Source: Rhodoplanes azumiensis
GTDB lineage: Bacteria; Pseudomonadota; Alphaproteobacteria; Rhizobiales; Xanthobacteraceae
Length of the DNA stretch: 64,000 nt
Direction of reading: 5' to 3'
Assembly: GCF_042682915.1 (NCBI RefSeq)
Contig: NZ_JBHUIW010000018.1
Span: 1-64,000, forward strand
Every line of letters starts with the position of its first letter. Positions within the stretch are counted from its first letter, which is position 1. The position numbers were made by a program, and so were the translations under genes. Positions 44,119 through 52,759 of this stretch are shown here, one piece after another. The notes under the pieces were generated by a model, which saw only the letters and a list, made by a program, of their open reading frames with translations, made no database searches and had not been told where the DNA came from.

Positions 44119-45281
44119 TGGCGGCCCCCCGCGTCCTGTTCGTCAACCACACGAGCGCGATCGCGGGCGCCGAGCTGATCCTGCTCGACGTGGTGCGGGC
44201 CTGGCGCGGCGCCACCGCGTTCCTGTTCGAGGACGGGCCGCTCGAAGGCGCCATGCGGGGCCGCGGGCTCGCCGTCGTCAAGTCGCGCTTCGGCCGCGGC
44301 CTCTCGGTGGTGAAACGTGACGCCTCGCTGTGGCGCGCGGCGCCGCTCGCCGGCCGCCTCGCCGGCCTGACCGCCGAGATCGTCGGCGCGGCGCGCCGCC
44401 ACGACGTCATCTACGCCAACTCGCAGAAGGCCTTCGTGCTGGCCGCGCTGGCCGCGGCGGTGACGCGGCGACCGCTGGTCTGGCACCTGCACGACATCGT
44501 CGACGGCAGCCATTTCGGCACCGGCCAGCGCCGGCTTCAGGTGGGGCTCGCCAACCGCTTCGCGGCCCGCGTCATCGTGCCCTCGGCACCCGCGGCGGAG
44601 GCCTTCGTGGCCGCCGGGGGGCGCGAAAACCTGGTCGAGGTGGTGCCGAACGGCGTCGACGTGACCCGCGATCCGCGATCGCGTGAGAACCTGCGGCGCG
44701 ATCTCGGCCTGCCGGACGGTGCCCTGATCGGCGTGTTCAGCCGGCTCGCCCCGTGGAAGGGCCAGCACGTCGCGATCGAGGCGCTGGCGGCCGAACCGCT
44801 CGCGGCGGAGCCGACGGCGACGCTGGTGATCGCCGGCGACGCGCTGTTCGGCGAGCAGGACTACGCCGCGGAGCTGCGCGCCCAGGCGGACCGGCTCGGC
44901 GTCGCCGACCGCGTGAGGTTTCTCGGTCACCGCGCCGACGTGCCGTTGCTGATGCAGGCCGTCGACGTGATGGTGCATCCCTCCGTCGCGCCGGAGCCGT
45001 TCGGCCGCACCCTGGTCGAGGCGATGGCGTCGCGTGTGCCCGTGATCGCGACCGCGGCCGGTGCGGCGCCCGACATCCTCGACCACGGTGCCTGCGGCAC
45101 GCTGGTGCCGCCCGGCGACCCGGCCGCCCTCGCGGTCGCGCTCCGCACCGCGCTCGCGCGCCCCGCGAATCTCACCGACCAGCTCGACCGCGCCGAGGCG
45201 CGGGCCCGGGCGCAATACGGCGTCGCCGCCATGCAGGCGGCGGTCGCCGCCGTGATCGCCCGGGTGGCGATCGCCCGATGA
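44118..45281 (+). CDS. Glycosyltransferase family 4
   Basis: A 387-aa GT-B enzyme. The acceptor half starts PRVLFVNHTSAIAGAELILL, with the Gly-rich loop; PLVWHLHDIVDGSHFG and VIVPSAPAAEAFVAAGG follow. The donor half has PNGVDVTRDPRS, GVFSRLAPWKGQHVAIEALA, FLGHRADVPLLMQAVDVMVH and EPFGRTLVEAMASRVPVIAT (E-x7-E). Start and stop overlap with both neighbours (TGATG before, ATGA after), which indicates a tightly coupled operon. Sugar specificity is unknown. Confidence 0.9.
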   Translation: MAAPRVLFVNHTSAIAGAELILLDVVRAWRGATAFLFEDGPLEGAMRGRGLAVVKSRFGRGLSVVKRDASLWRAAPLAGRLAGLTAEIVGAARRHDVIYANSQKAFVLAALAAAVTRRPLVWHLHDIVDGSHFGTGQRRLQVGLANRFAARVIVPSAPAAEAFVAAGGRENLVEVVPNGVDVTRDPRSRENLRRDLGLPDGALIGVFSRLAPWKGQHVAIEALAAEPLAAEPTATLVIAGDALFGEQDYAAELRAQADRLGVADRVRFLGHRADVPLLMQAVDVMVHPSVAPEPFGRTLVEAMASRVPVIATAAGAAPDILDHGACGTLVPPGDPAALAVALRTALARPANLTDQLDRAEARARAQYGVAAMQAAVAAVIARVAIAR

Positions 45282-46837
45282 CGGCCGTGGTGACCGAGGG
45301 GGAGAGCGCGCGCGGGACGACGCGATCGACGCGCCGCCTCGTCGCCGTCCTGATGGGCGGCGCCCTGGTGAGCAAGCTGCTCGGCTTCGCCCGCGAGCTG
45401 ATGATGGCGCAGGTGCTCGGCGCCTCGCTGATCGCCGACGGCTTTCGCGGCGCCATGACGGCGATCCTGCTGCCGCTCGCCTTCCTGCAGAACGAGAGCG
45501 TGCCGGCGATCATGATCCCGGGCCAACGCGACGCCCTGGCCCGCGGCGACGCCCCGGTGCGGCTCGCCTCGCTCACCACGGCGCTGACCCTGATGGCGCT
45601 CGTGCTGACGATCGCGGTCGAGGCGGCCGGTGCCTGGTGGATCGACGCCGTGGTCGGCGGCTTCGTGCCGGAAGGCCGCGAGACGACGCTCGCCTTCGTG
45701 CGCATCATGGCGCTCGGCATGCCGGCCTCGGTGGCGCTCAACTGCCTGGCCGCCGGGGAGATCGCGCTCGGCCGCTCGCGCATCACCAATCTGCGGGCCG
45801 GACTGCTGAACGTCTGCGTCATGCTCGGGCTCGCGCTGCTGATGCTCACCGGCCGGGTCGACGTGCTGGCCTGGGCCTTCACGCTGTCGTTCAACGCGCT
45901 CGCCGCCTGGGGGGTCTGGACGCTGTGGCGCGAGGGTCAGCTCAGCTTCGCCGGCGCGCGGCCGTCGCTGGTGCTCGCGAGCGGCGCCGATTTCCTGCGC
46001 CGGCTGCGGCCGCTGCTCGCCCTGCCCTTCGCCGAGCAGCTCAACGTCTGGATCGAGCGCCTGCTCACCTCGCGGCTCGGCACCGGCACGGTCGCCTCGC
46101 TCGACTACGCCCGCACCTTGACCGACAGCGCGACCCTGCTGATCAGCCAGCCGGTCGGCCTCGGCGTGCTGTCGTCCCACCCGCCCGAGGACGACCGTGC
46201 CCGCATCGAGCGGATCGCCGCCCCGGTGCTGGCGCTGGCGCTGCCGGCGTCCATGTTCGTCGTCGTGTTCGCGCCCGAGATCGTGCGGCTGGTGTTCTTC
46301 CGCGGCGCCTTCACGGAGCAGGCCGTCGCGCTCACCAGCCAGGCCCTGCAGGGCATCGCGGCCGGCCTGTGGGCCTCGACGCTCGGCTGGATTCTCCTGC
46401 GCACGCTCAACAGCACCGGCCGCAACCTGCACGCCGCCCTGATCCTGATCGCCGCCTACGCGCTCAACATGGTGTTCAATCTGGCGACCGCGTCGCTGCA
46501 GCAGAGCTCGGGCGTCGGTGTGCTGATCATCGGGACGGGCGAGGCGGTGCGCAGCCTGGTGCTGCTCGGCGGCACGCTGCTCGCGCTCTCCTGTCGGCGC
46601 CGCATCGCGGTGCTGATCCTGATCGCCGCCGGCCCGGCGCTGGCGATGCTCGGCGCCGGACTTATGATCCGCGCGGAGATCACCGGCCTGCTGCCGCGCC
46701 TCACCGCCGGCGGCGGGGCCTGCGCGGCCGCCGTCGCGGTGGCCGCTCTCCTGCTGATGCCGGCGACCTGCCGGGCCGTCGCCGTCCAAATCCGCGACCG
46801 AATCCGCGACCGCATTTTCAGTGCAGGGAGATCCTGA
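45278..46837 (+). CDS. MurJ/Wzx-like lipid-linked oligosaccharide flippase
   Basis: A 519-aa polytopic membrane protein of the MVF (MOP) superfamily with about 13-14 hydrophobic segments. The opening VAVLMGGALVSKLLGFAREL matches the MurJ-type start (x-x-x-S-x-x-G-x-x-R-E), and VFFRGAFTEQAVALTSQAL matches the conserved FxRGAFT of MurJ. In a polysaccharide cluster a MurJ-like protein most probably moves the undecaprenyl-linked repeat unit across the inner membrane. It overlaps the preceding glycosyltransferase (ATGA) and the next gene (TGATG). The alternative, a second lipid II flippase, is less likely in this context. Confidence 0.85.
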   Translation: MTAVVTEGESARGTTRSTRRLVAVLMGGALVSKLLGFARELMMAQVLGASLIADGFRGAMTAILLPLAFLQNESVPAIMIPGQRDALARGDAPVRLASLTTALTLMALVLTIAVEAAGAWWIDAVVGGFVPEGRETTLAFVRIMALGMPASVALNCLAAGEIALGRSRITNLRAGLLNVCVMLGLALLMLTGRVDVLAWAFTLSFNALAAWGVWTLWREGQLSFAGARPSLVLASGADFLRRLRPLLALPFAEQLNVWIERLLTSRLGTGTVASLDYARTLTDSATLLISQPVGLGVLSSHPPEDDRARIERIAAPVLALALPASMFVVVFAPEIVRLVFFRGAFTEQAVALTSQALQGIAAGLWASTLGWILLRTLNSTGRNLHAALILIAAYALNMVFNLATASLQQSSGVGVLIIGTGEAVRSLVLLGGTLLALSCRRRIAVLILIAAGPALAMLGAGLMIRAEITGLLPRLTAGGGACAAAVAVAALLLMPATCRAVAVQIRDRIRDRIFSAGRS

Positions 46838-47859
46838 TGGTCACGAGCTCCGCCGCATCCCCCGTGCGACGGCCCGGCGCCGAGATGCTGGTGCGCCCGG
46901 TGGGCGCCGCCGTCGACGCCGTGCTCGGCACGCGCGGCTGCTTGTTCACGTTCCACCGCGCCGCCCCGCCGGCCCTCTGGGAGCGCCTGCCCAATCGCGA
47001 GTTCTATCTCGACCTCGACTTTCTCGACCGGCTGCTCGGCTATCTCGCCGCGACCGGCTGGTCGGTGGTTACGATCGCGGAGGCGCTCCGCCGCACGGCG
47101 CGCGGAGAACCCGGCGACCGCTTCGTCAACTTCTCGGTCGACGACTGCTATCGCGACACCTACGAGGCCGTGATCCCGCTGTTCCGCCGCCACGGCGTGC
47201 CGGTGACGCTGTTCGTCACCACCGGCATCCCGGACGGCACCCTGCCGCTGGTCTTCGCCGGGCTCGAGGACGTCCTCCTGAACAACGACCGCGTCGTGGT
47301 CGACGGCGAGACGATCGCGGTCGCGACGCCCGAGGCGCGGCGGGCCGCCTACGCGCGCATCGCCGCCGCCTGGGACGCCGACGCGCCGGCGCAACACTAC
47401 GTGACCTTCTGCGCCGAGAACGGCGTCGACGCGACCGCGATGCACTGGACGCACGCGATGTCGTGGGAGATGCTGGAGGCGGTGCGCGACGATCCGTTGG
47501 TCGAGATCGGCGGCCACACGGTGTCGCACGCCCGCATCTCGCGCCTGCCGGCCTCGCAGGCCTTCGCCGAGATCGCCGGCTGCCGCGACCGCCTGCGCGA
47601 GCGGCTGGGCGTCGCCTGCGACCACTTCGCCTTTCCGTATGGACGCTCCGGCGACTGCGGCCCGCGCGACTTCGACCTCGTCAAGGAGGCGGGCTTCACG
47701 AGCGGCGCCACCACCCGCAAGGGCCTGGTACGGCGCGGCCAGGACGCCTATCGGCTGCCGCGCGTCACGCTCGGCGGCGCGCAGCGCCATCTGGCACTCG
47801 CCGAGCTGCATCTCACCGGCGTCAGCAGCCTCGCCGCCAGGGTTCTGGGCCGTGTCTGA
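46837..47859 (+). CDS. Polysaccharide deacetylase (NodB homology)
   Basis: A 340-aa carbohydrate esterase of family 4 type. The NodB metal motifs are visible: VNFSVDDCYRDTYEAVIPLF (catalytic and metal Asp), IGGHTVSHARISRL (the HxxxH pair), and FAFPYGRSGDCG. The N-terminal part and C-terminal part (RGQDAYRLPRVTLGG) are as in exopolysaccharide-cluster deacetylases. No signal peptide is seen, which suggests action on lipid-linked intermediates in the cytoplasm, though this cannot be proven. An AGGGAG Shine-Dalgarno lies ahead of the ATG. Its stop overlaps the next gene's GTG start by eight bases. Confidence 0.88.
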   Translation: MVTSSAASPVRRPGAEMLVRPVGAAVDAVLGTRGCLFTFHRAAPPALWERLPNREFYLDLDFLDRLLGYLAATGWSVVTIAEALRRTARGEPGDRFVNFSVDDCYRDTYEAVIPLFRRHGVPVTLFVTTGIPDGTLPLVFAGLEDVLLNNDRVVVDGETIAVATPEARRAAYARIAAAWDADAPAQHYVTFCAENGVDATAMHWTHAMSWEMLEAVRDDPLVEIGGHTVSHARISRLPASQAFAEIAGCRDRLRERLGVACDHFAFPYGRSGDCGPRDFDLVKEAGFTSGATTRKGLVRRGQDAYRLPRVTLGGAQRHLALAELHLTGVSSLAARVLGRV

Positions 47860-49087
47860 GGGGCGCCCGCTGCGGATCCTCTCGATCGCCCATCCGGCGG
47901 TCAGCCGCGCGGTCGGGCGGCGGCGCTATACGCCCTTCGCGGCGCGCCGCGATCTCGACGTGCATCTCGTGGTGCCGGCGACCTGGCACCAGTTCGGCCG
48001 CGACACGGCGGCCGACCCGCCGCCCGATCCCGGCGTGACCCTGCACGTGATGCCGATCCGGCTGAAGAAAGCCGGGCCGATGGGCTGGTACCTGCATTTC
48101 TATCCCGGCCTGCGCGAGCTGATCAGGACGCTCGCGCCCGACGTGATCCATCTCTGGGAGGAGCCGTGGAGCGTCGTCGCGCTGCAGGCGTCGCTTCTCA
48201 AGGGCGACGCCGCGCTGGTGCTGGAGGTCGACCAGAACATCCTCAAGAGGTTGCCGCCGCCGTTCGAGAGCATCCGCAGACATGTTCTGAGACAGACCAC
48301 GCATCTGCTCTCGCGCAGCCCGGACGCGACCATGGTCTGCCGCGCCCGCGGCTATGCGGGGCCGGTGACGCCGATCGGCTACGGGGTCGACCCGACGGTC
48401 TTCCGGCCCGACCCCGCCGCGGACCGGCGCACGACGACGTCGTCGCGCGCGACGCCGCTGCGGCTCGGCTATGTCGGCCGGCTGGTCGTCGAGAAGGGGC
48501 TCGACGATGCGCTCGACGCCATGGCGCGGGCGACGGCCCCCTGCACGCTCTCGATCCTGGGCGAAGGTCCGCACGAGCCGAAGCTGCGCGACAGAATCGT
48601 GGCGCTCGGTCTCGCCGACCGGGTCGACATCCGCGGCTGGGGTACGCCCGACGCGGTCGCCGCGTTCATGCGCAGCCTCGATGCTCTGATCCTCCTGACC
48701 CGCACGACACACGCGGTCCGCGAGCAGTTCGGCCGGGTGATCGTCGAGGCGCAGAGCTGCGGCGTGCCGGTGATCGGCTCGACCTGCGGGGCGATCCCGG
48801 ACGTGATCGGCCGCGGCGGCTGGGTGATCCCGGAGAGCGATCCCGCAGCGCTCGCCGCCCTGATCGAGCGGCTCGCGGCCGACCCCGGCGCTCTCGCGAG
48901 AACGGGTGAGGCGGGGCGGGAGAACGTGCTGACGCGGTTCACCTACGAGGCCGTGGCCGAGGCGCTCGCGGTGGCGTGGCAGGCGGCGGCGCGAGACACA
49001 CGATCGCGTGAAAACTTGCATAAAAATGGAAGTGTCACGAAAACGAAGGTATCACCTTCACCGGTCGGCAACGATCGGGCGATCTGA
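47852..49087 (+). CDS. Glycosyltransferase family 4
   Basis: A 411-aa GT-B glycosyltransferase beginning PLRILSIAHPAVSRAVGRRR. The acceptor domain has a WYLHFYPGLRELIRTLAPDV helix and VIHLWEEPWSVVALQASLL. The donor domain has LRLGYVGRLVVEKGLDDALD, LSILGEGPHEPKLRDR, and REQFGRVIVEAQSCGVPVIGS with the E-x7-G-type motif. The start is a GTG at 47852 inside the end of the deacetylase gene; no ATG is suitable. The last 25 residues are Lys/Ser-rich and lie in DNA of lower GC content near the stop, so they may be a recent extension. Sugar specificity is unknown. Confidence 0.88.
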   Translation: MSEGRPLRILSIAHPAVSRAVGRRRYTPFAARRDLDVHLVVPATWHQFGRDTAADPPPDPGVTLHVMPIRLKKAGPMGWYLHFYPGLRELIRTLAPDVIHLWEEPWSVVALQASLLKGDAALVLEVDQNILKRLPPPFESIRRHVLRQTTHLLSRSPDATMVCRARGYAGPVTPIGYGVDPTVFRPDPAADRRTTTSSRATPLRLGYVGRLVVEKGLDDALDAMARATAPCTLSILGEGPHEPKLRDRIVALGLADRVDIRGWGTPDAVAAFMRSLDALILLTRTTHAVREQFGRVIVEAQSCGVPVIGSTCGAIPDVIGRGGWVIPESDPAALAALIERLAADPGALARTGEAGRENVLTRFTYEAVAEALAVAWQAAARDTRSRENLHKNGSVTKTKVSPSPVGNDRAI

Positions 49088-49250
49088 TCGGGGCGAGCCG
49101 AACGAAGAACCTGACGACGAGAGAGCAGCGGCGCTCCCGCGCCGACGAAACCAACCGGACCTCGGATCGCCGCCACCGCGCTTTGCACGACGACGGCGGT
49201 CGTGTCACCGAAGCAAGCGCCCCGAGATGCGGGAGCCGAGACCCACACCC

Positions 49251-50402
49251 ATGACCTTCGAAATCGTCCAGATCGTGCAGGAGCTGAGCTCGGTCGGCGG
49301 GGTCGAGAGCGTCGCGCTCGAACTCACCGGCGTCTTCGGTCGCGCCGGCGTGCCGAATTCCGTGATCGCCTCGACGATCGGCAAGGCGCCCGACCGCCGC
49401 ACCATGATCGAGCGCGTCGCACCGTGGCTCGCCCGCATCCCCACCCGCGGCGCGCTGCGTCACGTCGGCCGCTTCGTCGTCGTGCCGCTGTTCACCCTCG
49501 CGGCGACCGCCGCGGCCCGCCGTCATCCCGGCGCCGTCGTGATCAGCCACGGCGACAGCCTGCGCGGTGACGTGCTGGTGGTACACGCCGTCAACGCCGA
49601 GAACATCGCCGAGAAGCGCCGCGCCGGACAGTGGCGCTGGATGCTCAACCCGACCCATCTGTGGGTCGCGCTGCGCGATCGCGTCATGATCGGCGGCCTC
49701 CGCTACAAGATGTTCGTCGCGGTGTCGTCGCGCGTCGCCGACGAGCTGCAGCGCTATTACGGCGTGCCGGCCTCGCGCATCCGCATCATCCCGAACGGCA
49801 TCGACCTGCACCGTTTCCGTCCCGATCCGGCGGCCGGCGCCCGCATCCGCGCCGAGCTCGGCGTCCCGGCGACGGCGAAGCTCGTGCTGTTCATCGGCAA
49901 CGAGTTCGACCGCAAGGGCCTCGCTCATGCGATCGGCGCCGTGGATCTGCTCGACGACGATACCTGGCTGGTCGTCGTCGGCTCGGAGAGCCCGGCGCCG
50001 TGGCGCCGGCGGGCCCGGCGCTGCGGAAACCGCCTGGTGTTCGCGGGCTCGCGCCACGACGTCGAGGCATTCTACGCCGCCGCCGACGCGTTCGTGTTTC
50101 CAACCTCCTACGAGACCTTCTCGCTGGTCTGCATGGAGGCGATGGCGTGCGAGGTGCCGGTGCTCGCCACCCCGGTCGGCGGCATCGAGGACTATCTGAG
50201 GGACGACGTGAACGGCTATCGCATCTCGCCCGACCCGGCCGAGATCGCCGCGAAGCTGCGCCGGGTGCTCGACGACCCCGAGCTGCACGCGCGGCTGCGG
50301 CGCGGCGCCCGCGCCACAGCCGAGCGTTACGGCTGGGACTTGGTCGGTGCCGCCTATATCGCGCTCGCCGCAGAGCTGAGCGGCGCGGCGACGGCACAAT
50401 GA
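49251..50402 (+). CDS. Glycosyltransferase family 4
   Basis: A 383-aa GT-B enzyme. The N-terminal half starts FEIVQIVQELSSVGGVESVA with the Gly-Gly acceptor loop and has VISHGDSLRGDVLVVHAVNA. The C-terminal half has RIIPNGIDLHRFRPDP, LVLFIGNEFDRKGLAHAIGA, FAGSRHDVEAFYAAADAFVF and ETFSLVCMEAMACEVPVLAT (E-x7-E). The ATG lies 163 bases after the previous gene, so it may have its own promoter. Its stop overlaps the VanZ-like gene (ATGA). Donor and acceptor cannot be assigned. Confidence 0.9.
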   Translation: MTFEIVQIVQELSSVGGVESVALELTGVFGRAGVPNSVIASTIGKAPDRRTMIERVAPWLARIPTRGALRHVGRFVVVPLFTLAATAAARRHPGAVVISHGDSLRGDVLVVHAVNAENIAEKRRAGQWRWMLNPTHLWVALRDRVMIGGLRYKMFVAVSSRVADELQRYYGVPASRIRIIPNGIDLHRFRPDPAAGARIRAELGVPATAKLVLFIGNEFDRKGLAHAIGAVDLLDDDTWLVVVGSESPAPWRRRARRCGNRLVFAGSRHDVEAFYAAADAFVFPTSYETFSLVCMEAMACEVPVLATPVGGIEDYLRDDVNGYRISPDPAEIAAKLRRVLDDPELHARLRRGARATAERYGWDLVGAAYIALAAELSGAATAQ

Positions 50403-50815
50403 CCCCCTTCGTCGTGGAGCCCGACCGGGCGTGGCTCGTCGGCGTTCTGGAAACCCTCGGGCGCACCGGCGCGGCGGCGACCGGCTTCGCCATCGTCGTC
50501 CTTTCGGTGGTGCCGCCCGGGCTGCGGCCCGTGGTGTCGTCGCAGGGCGTCGAGCACGGTGCGATCTTCCTCCTGTTCGGGCTCGCCTTCGGGCTCGCCG
50601 TGCCGCGCCGCCTGGTCGTTCAGGCGACCGCGGCGCTCGTGTTCACGGGCGCCGCCGAGGTGATCCAGATGCTGGTGCCCGGCCGCCACGCGCGCTGGTC
50701 GGACTTCGTCGTCGACTCCCTCGGGGTGCTCGCCGGCCTCGCGATCGCGGCCGCGATCCACCGCGTCGCGGTCCGGCTCGCCCGGCCGTCGCCCAGCTCC
50801 GCCCCGTCCGCATGA
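50399..50815 (+). CDS. VanZ-like membrane protein
   Basis: A 138-aa protein with four hydrophobic segments: AATGFAIVVLSVVPPGL, GAIFLLFGLAFGLAV, LVVQATAALVFTGAAEVIQM and VVDSLGVLAGLAIAAAI. The E-x-x-Q (AAEVIQMLVPGR) and RWSDFVVDSLGVLAG motifs identify the VanZ-like family, often found in polysaccharide and teicoplanin-resistance loci; the biochemical role is unclear. It is coupled by four-base overlaps to the glycosyltransferase before it and the DUF1810 gene after it. Confidence 0.82.
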   Translation: MTPFVVEPDRAWLVGVLETLGRTGAAATGFAIVVLSVVPPGLRPVVSSQGVEHGAIFLLFGLAFGLAVPRRLVVQATAALVFTGAAEVIQMLVPGRHARWSDFVVDSLGVLAGLAIAAAIHRVAVRLARPSPSSAPSA

Positions 50816-51255
50816 CCGACGATCCGCACGACCTCGCCCGCTTCGTCGCGGCTCAGGATGCGGTGTTCGACACGGCGCTCGCCGAGCTGACCGCGGGGCG
50901 CAAGCGCAGCCATTGGATGTGGTTCGTGTTTCCGCAGCATCGCGGGCTCGGCCGCTCGCCGACCGCGCAGCTCTACGGCATCGGCTCCCTCGCCGAGGCG
51001 CGCGCCTATCTGGCGCATCCGCTGCTGGGGAAAAGGCTCGTCGCCGCGACGAAAACCGTGCTCGGCGCGCCGGCCCCCTCCCTGCACGCGATCTTCGGTT
51101 CGCCCGACGATCTGAAGTTCCGCTCGTCGATGACGCTGTTCGAACGCGCCGCGCCGGGCACGCCGGTGTTCGCCCACGCGCTCGACCGTTGGTGCGGCGG
51201 CGAACGCGATGCGCTCACCCTCGACCTGATCGGATCGGAGACGACGCGACAATGA
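50812..51255 (+). CDS. DUF1810 family protein
   Basis: A 147-aa cytoplasmic protein of the DUF1810 family. It shows the family start DLARFVAAQDAVFDTALAEL, the block GRKRSHWMWFVFPQHRGLGR, YGIGSLAEARAYLAHPLLG, and KFRSSMTLFERAAP. The function of the family is unknown; I recall relatives as stand-alone proteins or fused domains, with possible links to ADP-ribose chemistry that I cannot verify. Four-base overlaps (ATGA) at both ends place it in the same transcript as the VanZ-like and CBS genes. Confidence 0.85.
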   Translation: MTDDPHDLARFVAAQDAVFDTALAELTAGRKRSHWMWFVFPQHRGLGRSPTAQLYGIGSLAEARAYLAHPLLGKRLVAATKTVLGAPAPSLHAIFGSPDDLKFRSSMTLFERAAPGTPVFAHALDRWCGGERDALTLDLIGSETTRQ

Positions 51256-51785
51256 GCGCCGGGGTCGATCTCGATCGTCCGTTCCGCACCATGCGGCGCC
51301 TCGTCGCGCTGCGCGCCGCCGCCGTGCCCACGCTCCCGGCGGACGCGAGCTTGGCCGAGGCGGCCCGCCTGCTCGGCCGGCGCGGTGTCACGGCCGCGGC
51401 GGTGACGCGCGGCGACGCGCTCGCCGGCGTCGTCTCGCACCGGAGCATCGCGGCGGCGGCGGCGCGCCTGCCCGAAGCGACTCCGCAGTCGCTCACGACC
51501 GGCGCATGCACAGAGGCCGTGCCGGTGGTCGGCCTCGACACCGCGGTGCCGGAGGCGCTCGCGCAGCTCGCCTCCGGGGCGGCCGACCACATCGGATCCG
51601 AGCACGCCGCACCCGCCCCCGCAGCCCCGGACCACGTCGCCGTGGTCGATCCGGAGGGCCGCGTCGTCGATCTCCTGTCGCGCGCCGACCTGCTCGCCGA
51701 GCTCGTCTGGCACCAGGGCGAGGTGATCCGCGAGATGCGGCTGCAGGAGCGGCTGATGCATCTGCAGGGCGTCTACAGCTGCTGA
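51252..51785 (+). CDS. CBS-pair domain protein
   Basis: A 177-aa protein made of two CBS domains, the adenosyl-nucleotide sensing modules. The first (about 25-90) includes TLPADASLAEAARLLGRRGV and LAGVVSHRSIAAAAARL; the second (about 95-160) includes VVGLDTAVPEALAQLASG and HVAVVDPEGRVVDLLSRADL. The tail LVWHQGEVIREMRLQERLMH resembles other small CBS proteins of alphaproteobacteria ending in YSC. It overlaps the DUF1810 stop by four bases. A regulatory role is likely; the ligand is not known. Confidence 0.88.
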   Translation: MSAGVDLDRPFRTMRRLVALRAAAVPTLPADASLAEAARLLGRRGVTAAAVTRGDALAGVVSHRSIAAAAARLPEATPQSLTTGACTEAVPVVGLDTAVPEALAQLASGAADHIGSEHAAPAPAAPDHVAVVDPEGRVVDLLSRADLLAELVWHQGEVIREMRLQERLMHLQGVYSC

Positions 51786-51834
51786 GCGCCGGGCGCGCAC
51801 CGCGTCGTCGATGCGGCAGGATCGACGACGGCGC

Positions 51835-52758
51835 TCAGCGCAGCTCGCGCAGGTCGCGCACCACGGTGCGGCGGACCGCCAGCGCGTCGCGGCGGGCGGC
51901 GCGAACGCCGTTCAGGAAGGTCGCGGCATTGTGGCGGCCGCCGGTGCCGAGCAACGAGCGCAGCGCGAGCTCGACCGTCAACCGCAGCCGCTCGACGGCG
52001 AGATCGAGATGGCTCGGCGCTACGCCACCGACCGCCGCGGCGGCGCGGCGCGCCTCGGCGAGCTGCTCCAGCCGGCGATAGAGCCCATAACCGACGTCGA
52101 AGCCGGTCCGCCGCTCCGGCAGGAGCCGGGCATGACGGGCGTGACGCGTGACGCCGACCGTGGTCCGGCCGCGGCGGCGGAGCTGATCGAGCGCGAGCAG
52201 GAAGCTGACGGCGTCGCCGCCCTCGCCGGTGGTGTCGAGACCGATCTGGCGCAGCGTCACGGTGCGGCCCCAGAACACCGCGCCGAGCAGGCTGCGGGCG
52301 CGGATCACGCCGCGCAGCCACGAGACGAGCGACGGCTCGTGCGGGCGGTCGGCGACCGCGAGATCGGCGCCGGTGCCCTCGGTCGCGATCTTCACCACGC
52401 GCGGCACGAGATCGACCCCGGCGATCGAGTCGGCGTAGAGGATCACATGGTCGCGCAGGATCGCCAGCCAGGCGGCATCGAGGACGACGCCCTCGGAGGT
52501 CGCCACCACGATGTCGACCTCGGCGGCCAGCACCGCGACCGCATCGGCGAGCAGATCGGACTCGGCCGCCGCGACGATGCCGGCCGAGGCCGCGGCGGCG
52601 ACCGCCGCGAAGGCGTGCTCGCGGCCTTTCGGCACGGCCAGCACGGCGCGGGTCGGCGGGTGTCGCCACGCCCGCGTCGCCGCCAGCGTCGCCGCGGCGA
52701 GCCGCGGATCGCCGCGGCCGATCACGATCACGCCGAAGGTGGGGTCGATCGCGCTCAT
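51835..52758 (-). CDS. Unrecognised protein, possibly glycosyltransferase-related
   Basis: A 307-aa protein of no family I can name. It opens FGVIVIGRGDPRLAAATLAA, like the first strand of a GT-A or nucleotide-binding fold. It contains DIVVATSEGVVLDAAWLAIL, similar to the region around a DxD-like acidic motif in family 2 glycosyltransferases, and a basic helical C-terminus (VRAARRDALAVRRTVVRDLR). It follows, with a one-base gap, a glycosyltransferase-like gene on the same strand. The pair is convergent with the CBS gene. A sugar-transfer role is possible but unproven. Confidence 0.6.
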   Translation of the reverse strand: MSAIDPTFGVIVIGRGDPRLAAATLAATRAWRHPPTRAVLAVPKGREHAFAAVAAAASAGIVAAAESDLLADAVAVLAAEVDIVVATSEGVVLDAAWLAILRDHVILYADSIAGVDLVPRVVKIATEGTGADLAVADRPHEPSLVSWLRGVIRARSLLGAVFWGRTVTLRQIGLDTTGEGGDAVSFLLALDQLRRRGRTTVGVTRHARHARLLPERRTGFDVGYGLYRRLEQLAEARRAAAAVGGVAPSHLDLAVERLRLTVELALRSLLGTGGRHNAATFLNGVRAARRDALAVRRTVVRDLRELR

Positions 52759-52759
52759 C

